Positions 44,675-57,300 of a stretch of DNA of 64,000 bases are shown here, in pieces. The position numbers and the translations under genes are program-made. The stretch lies in assembly GCA_963920705.1 (NCBI GenBank), contig OY987230.1, positions 6,138,001 to 6,202,000 of the forward strand, given 5' to 3'. Below the pieces are notes generated by a model that did not search any database, was not told where the DNA came from, and worked only from the letters and a program-made list of their open reading frames with translations. The stretch is from Odiellus spinosus. Taxonomy: Eukaryota > Arthropoda > Arachnida > Opiliones > Phalangiidae. Position 1 is the stretch's first letter, and each line of letters starts with the position of its first letter.

Positions 44675-45950
44675 TTATTTTTGAACATCGAAACTAACAT
44701 TTTTGAAATCCTCACGAGCAAATCTATCGAATTACCTTTATTTTTCTTAATTATAATTTATTTTAAAGACGTAATGATGTCATAAACTGTTTGTAATCAA
44801 GAAAATTGCCTAATTGGTCCCGAACTTTCTTAGATAATTAATTAACGGATCATCGTAGGATAAAGCGACTAATTTCATTTTATTCTCCGTATCTTAATTG
44901 ACATTTTTACGTATATCATATTTAAACGCGACTTAATTTCAAAGCGGAAAAATTATTTAAAAATTTCGAAACCAAAAAAAATGGTAAAAATCATTAAACT
45001 TAATTGTGTAACTAATTAACCGCTTATCGTAGGATAATGAAATTAACGTTTTTGAGTTTCTCAAGTGTTAATTGACTAAATTAAGTATGGTTTGTTTAAA
45101 TATAATTGATATTTAATCTAATTAGAAGAGTTAAAACAGCTTCAACCGGTTTTTTTAACAGAAAAATGATTTAGGCTTAACTTTCTAATTGAATAACTAA
45201 TTAATGAGTAGTCTTGCGGCATTTATAATAGCACGAGCGGATTCCTCGTATTCTAATCTATCAGACAACATATTTGTGGGTTTAATCTTCGTTAATATTA
45301 AGCCAAATTTTTAGGTTTAGCGAAGCTACTCGTTCAAGAAACTTTTTTCACAAAACTAAACTTTCAAGACGAGATACTCTTCTATAGAATTTCCATGGAT
45401 CCGATTTTCCAATTTTAAACGCGATTTAAATTTAGTTTTTATTTAATTACAGTCCTCAATTAAGATAAACTAAAAAGAAAAATATGTATTCTTAGGTTTT
45501 AGGCCACGGGCTATCCGATAAAAATATTTTTGAGAACGTACGAGCGAATTTAATTTTAATTTAGATTAATTTTAATCGCGATTAAACTTAATTAGTAATA
45601 TATAAGCGTTTAAAAACACTCCTCGCACTTTTATATAGCGAAAAGAATCATTTTTAACCTCAAAAAGCGAAAAACAAAATCAATTAATTTTGTCAATTAA
45701 CTTTAATAATAAAGATATTACGATACAATTTACGCTTAAAACATATATATCTTTTTTTAGGCCAAATTTACACCACTTTGCGTCAAAACCTACTAATTTA
45801 CATAAATTAAAGACTAATTTTCGCTTTATTTATGAACTTTTATAAAGTTTACGTACCGAAATACAAAATATGTAGAGATTTTATTACGTTTTGAAATTAA
45901 ATTTTATGTATATTATATTGATTCATAACTAACTGAAATGATAAAAATAT
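44675..45950. repeat. Large direct repeat, right copy
   Basis: Second copy of the 42720-43970 segment, in the same orientation, noticeably diverged. The ~0.7 kb between the copies is single and includes the unsupported open frame at 44316. Confidence 0.9.
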
Positions 45951-46491
45951 GTTTTACAAATTTTTTTGGTTTTTATATACCTTAAATACTAATTAAAATC
46001 CAATTTAATCACTTATTGTAAAATTGAATGCAAATGTTAGTTGACGTCTAACTTAACAATATTACAGCTGATCTTCTTCTTACATTAACTGCGAATACAA
46101 TCTCTGACATATAATATTAGGCATAGTACCTAACTTGTAAGAGAATAGGGTGTAGAAAACCACTCTGAACTATTTCAGTGATATTAAACAGGAAAAATAA
46201 ATGAAGCTTGAAGCTTACGCCTACTCTAATCTTAGGTTGACAAAAATATTTTCTTCAATCTATAGAATAATTTTGAATTTAGATATCGCTACCTACTCTA
46301 AACGATTTAAACCAACTTTTAAAAATTAAATTAAAAACCTGTTAACAGTTTAATTAAAATTGCACTAGATTCAAATAAATTTAAAGTCTAAAATATAATT
46401 AAAATTAAAACAATTACACCTACAGATGTAGGTTGCGTGCCTTAGGTTTTATACACTACATCTATCCGCAAATAGAATTTATTTGTTGTAA

Positions 46492-46801
46492 CATAGAGGG
46501 TAGATAGGGGAGGAGTGGAAACCGACAGCTTTGGCTTTGCATTTTGAGAGTTCTCGGATTTTGCCTTTCCAATTTTCCTCTCAACATCCTGTGTTTTACT
46601 ATTGGCTGATTTTGAAACCGTTACAACCAATTACAGCGCAGAAAAAATATCGTCTGCTTCACTGCTTGCATAGAGGGTAGCCCTCTATGATGACCGGGTG
46701 TTAAAAAACGACGCGCGCATATACCGGATGTTCCGTGGAAAAAATGAAAAACGAGAACTCTTTAAGAGCCCCTTCCACTCCTCCCCTATCTACCCTCTAT
46801 G
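46492..46801. mobile_element. Inverted-repeat element with 7-bp target duplication
   Basis: CATAGAGGGTAGATAGGGGA with GGAGTGGAA at the left faces its inverse TCCCCTATCTACCCTCTATG at the right, and GTTGTAA lies immediately outside both ends. A second short CATAGAGGGTAGCCCTCTATG palindrome lies inside near 46670. No coding. Confidence 0.9.
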
Positions 46802-46809
46802 GTTGTAAG

Positions 46810-49800
46810 ACGTTTTAATCTAAGCCTAAATGATAATAATCCTTTCCGATTAATATCCTGTTGAGATGGTCCTACGACTCCTATCTAGAAGGATATCCTC
46901 CTAGGTTCAGTTTAAAAATTCAACGCTACGCGCTCTACTCACCAATTAAATAATTCTAAAACTTAATTGTTTTTTCCTTGAGAATTTAATATAAAAAAGA
47001 TAATATTGAAACTGACTCAGGATAAATATTGAAACTGGCCAGTTTTTTAATAAATACGCTTGGGCTCTACTGCCTGAAAGTCCAGTTTAAAAACCATCCT
47101 TGTTTCCCAGCTCCGTCTCGTAAATATCATTTTTTTTTTAAATGCTTTTAGCCAATAGCATACCCAAAAAAAGTAAACATAGTCTGCTCAATCAAAGCAA
47201 ATTGCCGGCCATTGCGATAAAGGCGGGGCGTACAAAGCTATAAACCAATTTTTTGGGTGGCCTATGAATATTTGTAAATTTGTCTGTTTACTTAATAAAA
47301 TCATTGGGTCTTTAAAAGGTAAACATGTCTGCTCAATCGAGTTACGTTGCCCGAGATCTAGTCCCCTCTCTACTTAAGGGAGTCGATGGTCCCAAAGAAG
47401 GAGCCTGCGTAGTCTACACTCAAGTGACTCTACCAACTGTCAAACAGTCAGTCAAACTCCCTAGAATTTAAATTCTAAAGGAATGTACAGCTCCAGACTC
47501 CCTTCCGCCCACTCTCGATTCTTGGTCTAGTTAAGAACTTGGATGCCATGTAACATTAACGTTCTAAGCTTACAGTCCTACCAGGGTTCACGTCATAATT
47601 TACTAGTGACTGACAGTCTGTCAAGCTCAAGAAAATTGTAACTGGCCTATGTCCAGTTTTTAATCAAATTGCTTGGGCTCTACTGGCCACTTGTCAATTT
47701 GTTTTCTAGTGGTATCTCTGGAGCAATGTCCAGTTCATAAAGGGAAACATTTCCGGTGGTTCGATAAAAACTTATTTCCGTCCCTTTTATGTGCGTTCAA
47801 ACTTCAAAGTCGTCTGCTCAATTGTCTTAGTAAAGTTTCGAGGGTTTTGGCATGTTTGGCGTGACACGCCGCTTCTAGACCAGCTTTAGCTTTTAGTTCG
47901 CGTTGGATCATTGTTCTTTTGATGTAAAGGTAAGTAATGAATGATACTTAATTTCTTTAATGGTAATTGTTATTATTCCATGAGAAAAGGCATAGAAGTA
48001 AGGTATTAGTCCCCATTTGTGTCTGCCCTATCAGTATGTGGGCGTTCATTCTGCTAAAATAACGACTCGTACCATTTTCAGCATATCGCTTGACTCACGA
48101 CATTTAAATTGCGTTTATAACTGTTTTATAAATGCGATTAAAAAGGGTTATTAAATCTACCTCCTTAGAGTCCTTACCTTGTTTGAAAAAAAATATCAAG
48201 TTTAAGCTCCTTTTCACGCAGCAACAAGTCTGCTGTTCGTGTCAAGCAATCATATCTTGGCCATTTGTGTTTAGAGTTATCTGCTCATATATAGTTTTTG
48301 ATAAAGAGCCAAAAGAAAATTCTCACCCTCTTTCCCAGCTTTCCTTTCTTTGTCGGGTTGCTAGAAGTTTTTAAGCGCAGTTCAGAAAAGATCAGTTTTA
48401 AAACTGAACTCTAGCCTTTCTCTCTGCTTCAGTTTGCGCTCACAAGTGGTTAGAAACACTGGGGGAACAGCATTTAACCCTTTTAGTGAAAAATATGTAT
48501 ACTATCCTTTCAAACATTTTAAAACAAATATATGGGTGTATATATATTTATAAGAAGGATTGAAATACACGCCAAAAGTGTGCGTGACCTTTTAAACCTG
48601 GACTTAAATAAATTTAAATATACTAGAAATTTATTGACATTCTATATTCAATAACGCAACTAGGTTTTTTGGTATTTCTTATTTGTCTTATATATTGCTC
48701 ACCACACACTGAGATTTTTGTGGTCCTGAAACACTAGCTTATCTTATGTTGGAATGTTAGTATCGCTAAGTAGTCAATTAAAATAGGCATGAGGAAACAG
48801 GTATTGTTTGAAAAGATGTCATAGTGTGAATAGGTTTCTTTACAACATAGGTGGAACTTAATTGGAGCACTTCACGAAGCCTAGCAAAGCGCTTTTCACC
48901 AATGCTTAACGAGGAACTTCTTAAGCTTGGGGAGTATAAATTATAAAGTTGGAAGAGCTTTTCCATAACGCAGGGTGATCAGACTAACTCTATTTCATAA
49001 TTTTTCAATGGCATCCTATAAATTCCTATAATTAAAGGTTTTTCTCCTATATGTTCCTATTTTTTCACTTTTTTCGGTTATCAGGTTATTCATTTTCAAA
49101 TAAAAATATAATTTAATATTAAGATTTTAAAGAAAATCAAAAGGCAATAAATAATATGTGGTAAAAATGTTAAATAACTACATCAAAAGATATCCTATTT
49201 TTCCTATAAATTCCCTGCTATTTATCCTACATTTTCGTTATTATTTATCCTATATTTCCTATAATTTTAAATTTTCAAGATTATTTTCTCTTATAATTCG
49301 CATTTGAATTTTGTATTTTTCCTAAAAAATGTCAAGTTTTTTTTCTCGTCACCCAGGTAACGTTTATTATTATGATGTTAGAGCACGGAATTCGTATAAT
49401 TTTTATTAATTGGATAAAATCTACTAAATTCAGATGTATATTATCTGTTTGATTAAAAATAGACTATTTTTCATTCGAGTTAACTTATTCGAAGATAAAG
49501 TAAAAAACAATATATATCCGTTTTTATCCAAAAATGGCCTTATTATTTTAGAATATTATCCGTGTTATACGTTCGGATAAAAAAAAATTCAAATTTTATT
49601 TTCGTGAAAAATAATGAAATAAAAGATGATTTAAAATCTTAGTTTCGTTGTTTTATTTTTACCCTTCAAATTAAAAGTCAATTTGAAATATTTTTCTTAT
49701 ATTTTGGACTAATTCTGGTAATGTGAATTTTCTTATCCATTGTTATACATTTGAAAACGAGTAATTTGTTCGTAGATAAGGCGCCAAATGCTTATCTTCG

Positions 49801-50120
49801 GGTAAACCTTATACATTTAACAATTATACGAATATACAAATTTCCTTTTTTAGTTACAAACAATTTATCCGATTAATAAAATATCTGAAAATATACGTGT
49901 AACAGAAGATGAATATCTGATTCCGAGTTCTATACATTATTTCGTTATTGGATTTATGGGCTGAACATGCTAGCGTTACACCGTGGAGAGACTTCACAAT
50001 TCTCACTTAAGCCAGTGCTAAGTATTTAACTTAATCATAGGTGGAGCACCTGTATGACTTTCGCAAATATTTGGTAAACGAGAGATTTCAAATGCGCTGG
50101 CTTTTCGGATTCGTCTGTAT
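46810..50120. other. Repeat-bearing non-coding DNA
   Basis: Contains dispersed repeats at 47035-47120 and 47590-47680 (see 42300), two copies of GTAAACAT(A)GTCTGCTCAATC near 47170 and 47320, a repeat at 48317-48475 shared with 11465, and low-complexity TCCTATTT-type sequence at 49010-49290. Open frames at 47673 and 48132 are not supported. Confidence 0.5.
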
Positions 50121-50125
50121 TGAAC

Positions 50126-50504
50126 AGACCTGCTTAAGTTAGGTAACAGACACGCTTACGTTAGGTACCAGACACGCTTACGTTAGGTACCAGACACGCT
50201 TAAGTTAGGTACCAGACACGCTTAAGTTAGGTACCAGACACGCTTAAGTTAGGTACCAGACACGCTTAAGTTAGGTACCAGACACGCTTAAGTTAGGTAC
50301 CAGACACGCTTAAGTTAGGTACCAGACACGCTTAAGTTAGGTACCAGACACGCTTAAGTTAGGTACCAGACACGCTTAAGTTAGGTACCAGACACGCTTA
50401 AGTTAAGTACCAGACACGCTTAAGTTAGGTACCAGACACGCTTGAGTTAGGTACGAGACACGCTTGAGTTAGGTACGAGACACGCTTAAGTTAGGTAACG
50501 TCAT
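50126..50504. repeat. 22-bp minisatellite upstream of a zinc-finger gene
   Basis: About 17 copies of CGCTTAAGTTAGGTACCAGA plus CA. The outer copies vary (TTACG, GGTAACAG, GGTACGAG). It ends only 75 bp before the start codon of the downstream gene, and would therefore lie in its promoter or first intron. Confidence 0.97.
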
Positions 50505-50579
50505 TTGGAATCCCGCGTGTGTGATTGTTATTTTTGAATGCTTTGTGTATTTTGCAGCGTTACTATTTGAAGCGTAATT

Positions 50580-51779
50580 ATGGACTCCGAGTACCTAATA
50601 AAAAAAGAGATTGAAGTAAACGTCAATCGAAACGAAGACGAGCTCGATTCGATTCTCCCCGACTCGATATCCAACGACGGCTTTCAAACAATCTCCTCTT
50701 CCTGCTCGATCAAAGGGGAAAACTCGTCGGATGAAGGATATTCGAAGAATGAACATTTTAGTTCGGTGGTAATCCACGTCAAGAGCGAATGCCTCAGTGA
50801 TTCCGACGAATGTCGGTCGGATTCGAATCCAGATGAGTCTGGCTCGGATTCGAATCCAGATAGGCTTCCAACTGAATGTGAGGCGCTGATTGACGGAGGC
50901 CAGACTAATAGGGAGCCAGGACAGTTTCACAGCGTCATTAATGGTAAAGGGAAATCAAATACACGAGAGTTAATTCATTCTTCCGATAAGCCATTTCAAT
51001 GCGACCAGTGTTCCTTTTCTTCTCGTCGTAAACACGATCTAAATAGACACGAGTTAAAGCATTTGCCCGATAAGCCGTTTCAATGCGACCAGTGTTCCTA
51101 CTCTACCCGTTGGAAACAACAACTAAATAGACACGAGTTAATTCATTCGATCGAGAAGCCCTTTAAATGCGACCAATGTGCCTACTCTTCTCGTTGGCAA
51201 AAAGATCTGATTGATCACGAGTTAAGTCACGCGCTCGATAAGCCCTTTCAATGCGACCAGTGTTCCTACTCGTGTCATAGGAAACAACAATTTAATAGAC
51301 ACAAGTTAATTCATTCACTCGAGAAGCCAATTAAATGCGACCAATGTTCCTACACTTGTAAACAGAGAGGCGCTCTAACTAAACACAAGATAATTCATTC
51401 TCTGGAGAAGTCCTTTAAATGCGACCAGTGTTCCCACTCATTTCATAGGAAACAACAACTTAATAGACACAGGTTACGTCATTCGCGCGAGAAGCCATTT
51501 AAATGCGACCAGTGTTCCTACGCTTGTAAACAGAAAAGTTATATAAATAAACACAAGTTAACTCATTCGCCCGAGAAGCCCTTTAAATGCGACCAGTGTC
51601 CCTTCTCTTCTCATCAGAGATTTCGTCTAAATGAACACAAGTTAATTCATTCTCTCGACAAGTCCTTTAAATGCGACCAGTGTTCCTACTCTTGTAAATA
51701 TAAAAAGTCTCTAAAGAAACACGAGTTAAAGCATTTGTCCGATAAGCCATTTAAACGCGACCAGGAACCTTGCGCTTGA
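50580..51779 (+). CDS. C2H2 zinc-finger protein with nine fingers
   Basis: 399 residues. The first ~130 are acidic and serine-rich, with an IKKE sumoylation-like site near the start and a repeated DSNPDESGSDSNPD segment. From about residue 138 follow nine regular C2H2 fingers at 28-residue spacing, each of the form KPF(K/Q)CDQCSYS..H-x3-H with linkers H(S/L)xxKPF. A tenth begins KPFKRDQ, where the first cysteine is replaced, and the protein ends eight residues later. Such a run suggests DNA binding in the nucleus; the target is unknown. A splice acceptor (GTATTTTGCAG) lies 22 bases before the ATG, so a non-coding first exon is likely. AATAAA at 51961. The near-identical fingers point to recent internal duplication. 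Confidence 0.9.
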   Translation: MDSEYLIKKEIEVNVNRNEDELDSILPDSISNDGFQTISSSCSIKGENSSDEGYSKNEHFSSVVIHVKSECLSDSDECRSDSNPDESGSDSNPDRLPTECEALIDGGQTNREPGQFHSVINGKGKSNTRELIHSSDKPFQCDQCSFSSRRKHDLNRHELKHLPDKPFQCDQCSYSTRWKQQLNRHELIHSIEKPFKCDQCAYSSRWQKDLIDHELSHALDKPFQCDQCSYSCHRKQQFNRHKLIHSLEKPIKCDQCSYTCKQRGALTKHKIIHSLEKSFKCDQCSHSFHRKQQLNRHRLRHSREKPFKCDQCSYACKQKSYINKHKLTHSPEKPFKCDQCPFSSHQRFRLNEHKLIHSLDKSFKCDQCSYSCKYKKSLKKHELKHLSDKPFKRDQEPCA

Positions 51780-52249
51780 AATTCAAAACTATGTTAATTA
51801 TCTTAGATCCTGGATCGCATCGTTCACATGAACGCGCAATTGTACAGCTCCTGTATTTGTCGCCCAAATTGGTAACAAAACATGTTACCCACTACCTAAA
51901 ATACTTTCATAATCGCCCTGAAAAATCTTGTTTACGCGAGTTTGTAAACAGCCCAGCGATAATAAAATGAAGTTTTAGCTCTAATCTTCTCTTTCATATT
52001 CTGCTTGACGCTTTTCTGTAAATCTCGTTTTCAAGAGAAGGTCCCAATTTAAAGCGCATCTTCATCTTTATGCGTTTTGGAATAAATCCTGCCTAAGTGA
52101 CCCTATCTTTTCAGTATTTAAAGAAGTTTAACGTTAATTTAAAAATTATCTATAACCGTAATTGAAAATTTTACTCAGGGACGTTACTTGGAATTTTCTC
52201 TAGTTTCATTATCAAGTAAAAGCCAAGAAAAACGTGTCGAATGTATGGC

Positions 52250-52280
52250 CCAGAAAAAAAAAAAAAAAAAAAAAAAAACG
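52250..52280 (+). repeat. Poly-A tract
   Basis: A run of about 25 A after CCCAGAAAA. It may be the tail of an inserted retroelement, but no element body is evident upstream. Confidence 0.5.
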
Positions 52281-52646
52281 CTCAGGGCTTCCCCTTAACA
52301 CGCTTAAACGTTTCGATGTCGGAGTTCGGACATCATTCAACAAATGTTTCTTAATAAACGAGATCACTCCAGTTAGTAAAATATGAACGAGTCTCTTTTA
52401 CGAGTTGTGTTCCCAAGTTCCACTTAATCCTTCTAGATGGTTTGATGTTTGGTTTATTGACATTGTACAGTGTTAGATCTCTAATTAAAGGAAGACCTGT
52501 TAACCGAACCATCTTGTTAATTAGTTTTTTAATATTATAAAGAGTTAAGAGGGAAGTGAGAGGTTAATTCAGAAATCGTGTTTTTGTGCAAAAACTCAAG
52601 CTCGCAAAAATAAACGATATTCACTATTTAAATGAATTAGTTGTTT

Positions 52647-52932
52647 AAAGGGAGAATGCAACCTAAAAACACCTGAAATAAGGACTAGCGATGAAAGACA
52701 TTTATCGATGGCTTTTATAAGGGGAATGCAGTATCTCCACGATCAATGTCATTGGTCGCTAGCGCTTATACCGGGAGTTAGCGTATCTCCATGAATCCAG
52801 CTAAGCCTATTTTGATGGTATGTATTGAATTTATTTCTCGTTGGTTTGTAAATTTTTTACTGTTGGATTAGGACTATTTAAACGATAAGGAATCGATAAA
52901 AAATCATTTGTTCGGTTGCATTCTGCCTTTAA
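52647..52932. mobile_element. Inverted-repeat element, GGGAGAATGCAACC ends
   Basis: Left TTTAAAGGGAGAATGCAACC and right GGTTGCATTCTGCCTTTAA are inverse ends. Related copies lie at 27930 (inverted) and probably 12276-13465. Length about 286 bp, no transposase. Confidence 0.8.
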
Positions 52933-53020
52933 CAGAAATTCCGACTCGGAGATACTACATGACTTTGACAACTCCTCCCCTTTTCCAAACCCCCTTAAAA
53001 CTGGAAGTCACGCGTGTGAC

Positions 53021-53433
53021 CAGTGGCGGCGGACGGTTCTTATTTTGGGGGGGGGGGGGGACATTTTTCGTTAAAGAACTTGGAAACAAGTTGCTCAAGA
53101 CCAATATACCTGATACCACGCTGAGTGAAGAGTATTGTTGGAAATTAAAAACGTCACCTAGTTTATGAATTGAAGAATTATGCGCCTTTTTTTTTTTTTT
53201 TTTTTTTTTTTTTCTTGCTAAAGTTCAGCCTGGTAAGGTATTGTAAGATAACTCCAAACAGGTTGAGATTATATTATTATTTTTCTTATAATTCATTGAA
53301 TTCAATTATATTCTGAGATTAATCAGAGTATTGACTGAACAATTTGGGGAGGGACACGTATATTGGTTGTCCCCACCTGGTTTAATTGAGGGGGGACAAT
53401 GTCCCCCTGTCCCCACCCGTTCCGCCGCCACTG
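53021..53433. mobile_element. hAT-like element with perfect 8-bp target duplication
   Basis: Starts CAGTGGCGGCGGACGG and ends CCGTTCCGCCGCCACTG, with CGTGTGAC directly repeated on both sides (53013-53020, 53434-53441). CAGTGGCGG ends and an 8-bp duplication are hallmarks of hAT elements. The inside holds a G tract and a T tract but no transposase. Overlapping open frames are shadows. Confidence 0.92.
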
Positions 53434-53693
53434 CGTGTGACGCATGCGTCGACAATATGTAAATCGATCTAATTTGTTAAAACATGGCGTGTTCCACGCA
53501 TATTTGAAAAGGGCGCGAAAATATAATCGCTTAAGCCTAAAAAACCATATATTTGTGGCCGGATTACCCATTCGGTAGATGGCGCTAGCTTTGCGAGCAA
53601 TTGGCATCAGGCTGATAGAATCTTTGTATGTAATTCTGAGACTTTGACCCAATTATCCCTGTCTCTTAAAGTCACTTTCCCCCAAAAAGGCAT

Positions 53694-53734
53694 ATCTCTA
53701 GAGCTAGGAGGATATATCCTCCTAGTCTAGAGCT
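53694..53734. repeat. Near-perfect palindrome
   Basis: CTCTAGAGCTAGGAGGATAT and ATCCTCCTAGTCTAGAG fold back with one mismatch and no loop. Confidence 0.85.
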
Positions 53735-54314
53735 GCAAGAGCTCCGCTTCTTACCTTAATCACAATGGTCAATAAAATTTGTGTATTTGTTTTTATTATG
53801 TTCCCGTAAGTTAGCTCCTTCGATGGACCGAAACAGGTGATTTAATTCATTGTGTATGCTTTCATAAAAAAACAATTGCGGTATACGATATGTCGCGACA
53901 CAAGTATAAGGCTGTTAAAAATGACTTTTGAACGTCTCAAAAGAAGGGGAGAGATTGGATCCGAGTATGAGTATATGAGTTTGCGTATTTTAAAGATGAT
54001 TTGGTAGAAATTTAGCCAAGTCTAGAATATGTTTGGAATAAGTTGATATCAAATTTCTGGGGCGGTGGCTGCTATTTCTATTCGCGTACGCAACAAGACG
54101 TTTCCAATGAATTTAATTCCGAATTTAACAATAAGAAGGGTCTTGATAAGATAAATTAAGTGTTTCTATACAGACAAGTCAAACATTTCGACCGAAATCT
54201 TATCTAACCTCTAGATAACAATTCTCTATAAAAGTAGCAGAAACCGGTGAATAGGTTTTTCGCTTTTCCTAGCTGACTTTTGAAAACCAACACTTTCTTT
54301 GTCGATAGAAGATT

Positions 54315-57300
54315 ATGGCTTATTGCGGACGTAAGTACAAGTACATTATTCGAATTAAATATACCGAAGGATGTTGTATTTATGAATCAGCTCTTGGTCA
54401 TTTTAAATAATGGAGACGCGATGAATTTATCATGGTCTAGATCCATTTGATCGACTTTTAAATTATCGGCATTGGCCTTTAAACTGAATTAATCGACTTT
54501 AAAGTGATCGATAATGGCTTTTAACTCGGTTAATCGACTTTCGAATGATCGAAAATGACTTTTAACTCAGTTAATCGATTTTCAAATGATTGATAATGAT
54601 TTAGGTTAGTTTTTTAACTCCGTCATTTCAAAGTCGATCACTTGGACCCAAATCATAAAACATATTTAGAGTTAGCATCTGCTTTGAAAATGGTTATTGA
54701 AAGGTGTGTCACACGACAGTTCTGTGCATAATTAACCTTTCTCGTGTAGATAAGTGTCAATTAAAGATAATCTAATGTTAGTAATTGATTTAAATATGTT
54801 AAAAGTTTCGAGATTTCGTTGGACACAAATTTTAAAATATGGGAACCATTTAACAAAATCTTAGTTTTTACGAGTAATTGCGTTTTGGGATATCTGAACT
54901 CGTAACAGTTCTGGCCTTATGTTAATTAAAGGGAGATGGTGGTGTGATTTTTAGATCTATAAAAAATAAGGCGAGCTAATTTGTAGATTCTAGACACAAT
55001 TTAACCTTTATCATACGGTTTTGCGAGAATGTCGAGATACGAGAACCAACCTTCGAAACTAAGATCAAAGGTTTCAAGATGTAGAATCCGTATTAGAGGT
55101 TACCTTTGAGCCCGACAGGGCGGTTATAAATGGCTGATAAGCAATCTGTCATTAAGAATGACACGTCTCGCTAATTGTAAAAGCAGGAAACTGATAAATA
55201 ACTGGTATATACTTATAATCAAGGTTTTCACTCGAGCCTTGTTCCATTATAGATAGACGCTCAAATATCTCTTAATTTATAACCTTTCTATTTAGCTACT
55301 AGTTACCGCCCAGTTGGTGAATGGGTTGAAGCCGGCGGTGGAAGCGTTCCGGATAACGCTGTTTTAGGCGGACATGACGTTGCCGATCCCATCTACGTCG
55401 GAAGGGCTCATCAACAGGGTGATATCATCCCTGGTAAAGTGGTTCCCAGTCACGGTAAGTTACGATGAAAGTGGCGAAACCTGGCACGGACCAAACATTA
55501 TTGTATATTTCTGAACGGTTACGAATCACTTCGTGTGAACGATTAGAATTGATTTCTCGAAACTGCTTCGGGAACCAGTTCACGCTATAGTGTGAACGTA
55601 GCTTAAGTTACCTCGTGCGGATTACTGATGGGATAGCCAGAAAAAGGTTTTTAAAAGTTATTAAAATTGTAATTTCAAGGTTAATACACCTGATTTTGTT
55701 TCGAATTTGAATATCCCGCCTCTGTGTTTGGAGAATGACCTAAGTATTTATACTTGTAATCTAGGAGTATGTGACTCTCCAAATAATCTGATCAATCCTT
55801 GGAAATGATGACTCCTCTTAGAGAGAATCGGCACGTGATAAAAATAAATACTAAATAAAAGCTACTGTCACACTCACACTAGCATTTCTTAATCGGTTCG
55901 AAACGTTCGGTAAAATCAAACCGATATTCAACTCGCCAGTGATCGTTTTAAGCGTCGTGTGTTCACGCATTATCTTTATAAATCGATTTATAGTAGCTTC
56001 ATCTATCGGTTGTTGAAACCGAATCGGTACGAAACTGGTTCCCGAAGCAGTTTCGAGAAATTGAATCAAATCGATTCGAGAAAAGACTGTTTCCTTTTCA
56101 CACGACTCCTGCGAAACGTTTTGAAACGGTTTAAATCGATTCCAAGGCCTAGAATGAACGCGGCTACGTTATTTTAATAATAAGAAACGAAACAGATTTG
56201 ATCGAATTCCAAAAGATTTACACGAGATAACAAACTTAGAAAATGATCAACTTCCATTTCAAATAGACCCCAAATGTGGCGGAAAAAAATCAGAAATATC
56301 ACGAGATTATCGCGTACTTGAAGATATTCGTGGGCTTTTCTCGAAAGATATCTACAATTCCGCCGCGAGATACAAATTTGGCCACTCCCTTTTTCGAGAA
56401 TAGGGTAAAAACGCGAATCTTCTTTACCAGAAAACGGTTGAAAATATTTGAATGAAATTATATATATGTTTTTTAGACCATTTCAATAGGTTGGTCAAAA
56501 TTTATTCAGTTTCGTGTCACCCTTTAAGAAAATAGGGTTCTCAGATGCAAAATTTATCTTGATTAACACAACTTAACTGCAATCTTAACTTCATCATTAA
56601 TGGACTTATTTTGCTCAGGCTCTAACTCATTATGAATCATAATGCCTTACATTTCAGGAGTGTGCTACGTCCCATACGCTGGTGACGAAAGAAGTTGTCC
56701 GGAATACCAAGTATATGTCTATACTTACGCTCTATCCCTGGAACATGCCTAAGCTAATATGACGTTTTTCTAGGTTTTGACCAACCCCTACGGTTGCCAA
56801 TTGGAATGGCAATTCTGTTCGGGAGGAGCCATCCCACCTGGTTCTATCCAAGGAGGACATACTAGCGATGGTGAACCACTTTACATCGGTAGACACGAAC
56901 ATGAGGGTACCATGGTCGTTGGAAAAGTTCACCCGTCGTAAGTATCGGAGTATTAAATATAGGACTATTAAAAATGGACATCTTAATTGATGAATTAAAC
57001 AAAACTGGCGTTCATAAGCGCCCTCTAACGGCCCAAACAGTGCAGGAGAAAGTAGGAACTAACAAAACCTCGCGCGTTTTTGTTATTTATATAGACTAGA
57101 CAAACGCGTCTAACGTTGGGCCATTAGAGGATGCTTATCAAAGCCAGCATTTATATAGGTGTCAATTGTTAAAGTATACACAACCTGACTCATTTCGGGC
57201 CTCCTCAAATTGAACCTGCGTCAAACAGGTGACGTCGGTTTTGTTAAAAGTTCATTTTAGTCTCGCGTCTCTCGCCATGGAAAACAACGCTAAAGCCACT

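Noticed and set aside
50595..50930. 111-residue minus-strand ORF
   Set aside because: It lies wholly opposite the acidic N-terminus of the zinc-finger gene and mirrors its codon pattern.
53323..53652. 109-residue minus-strand ORF
   Set aside because: It straddles the end of the hAT-like element and its flank, so it cannot be an old gene.
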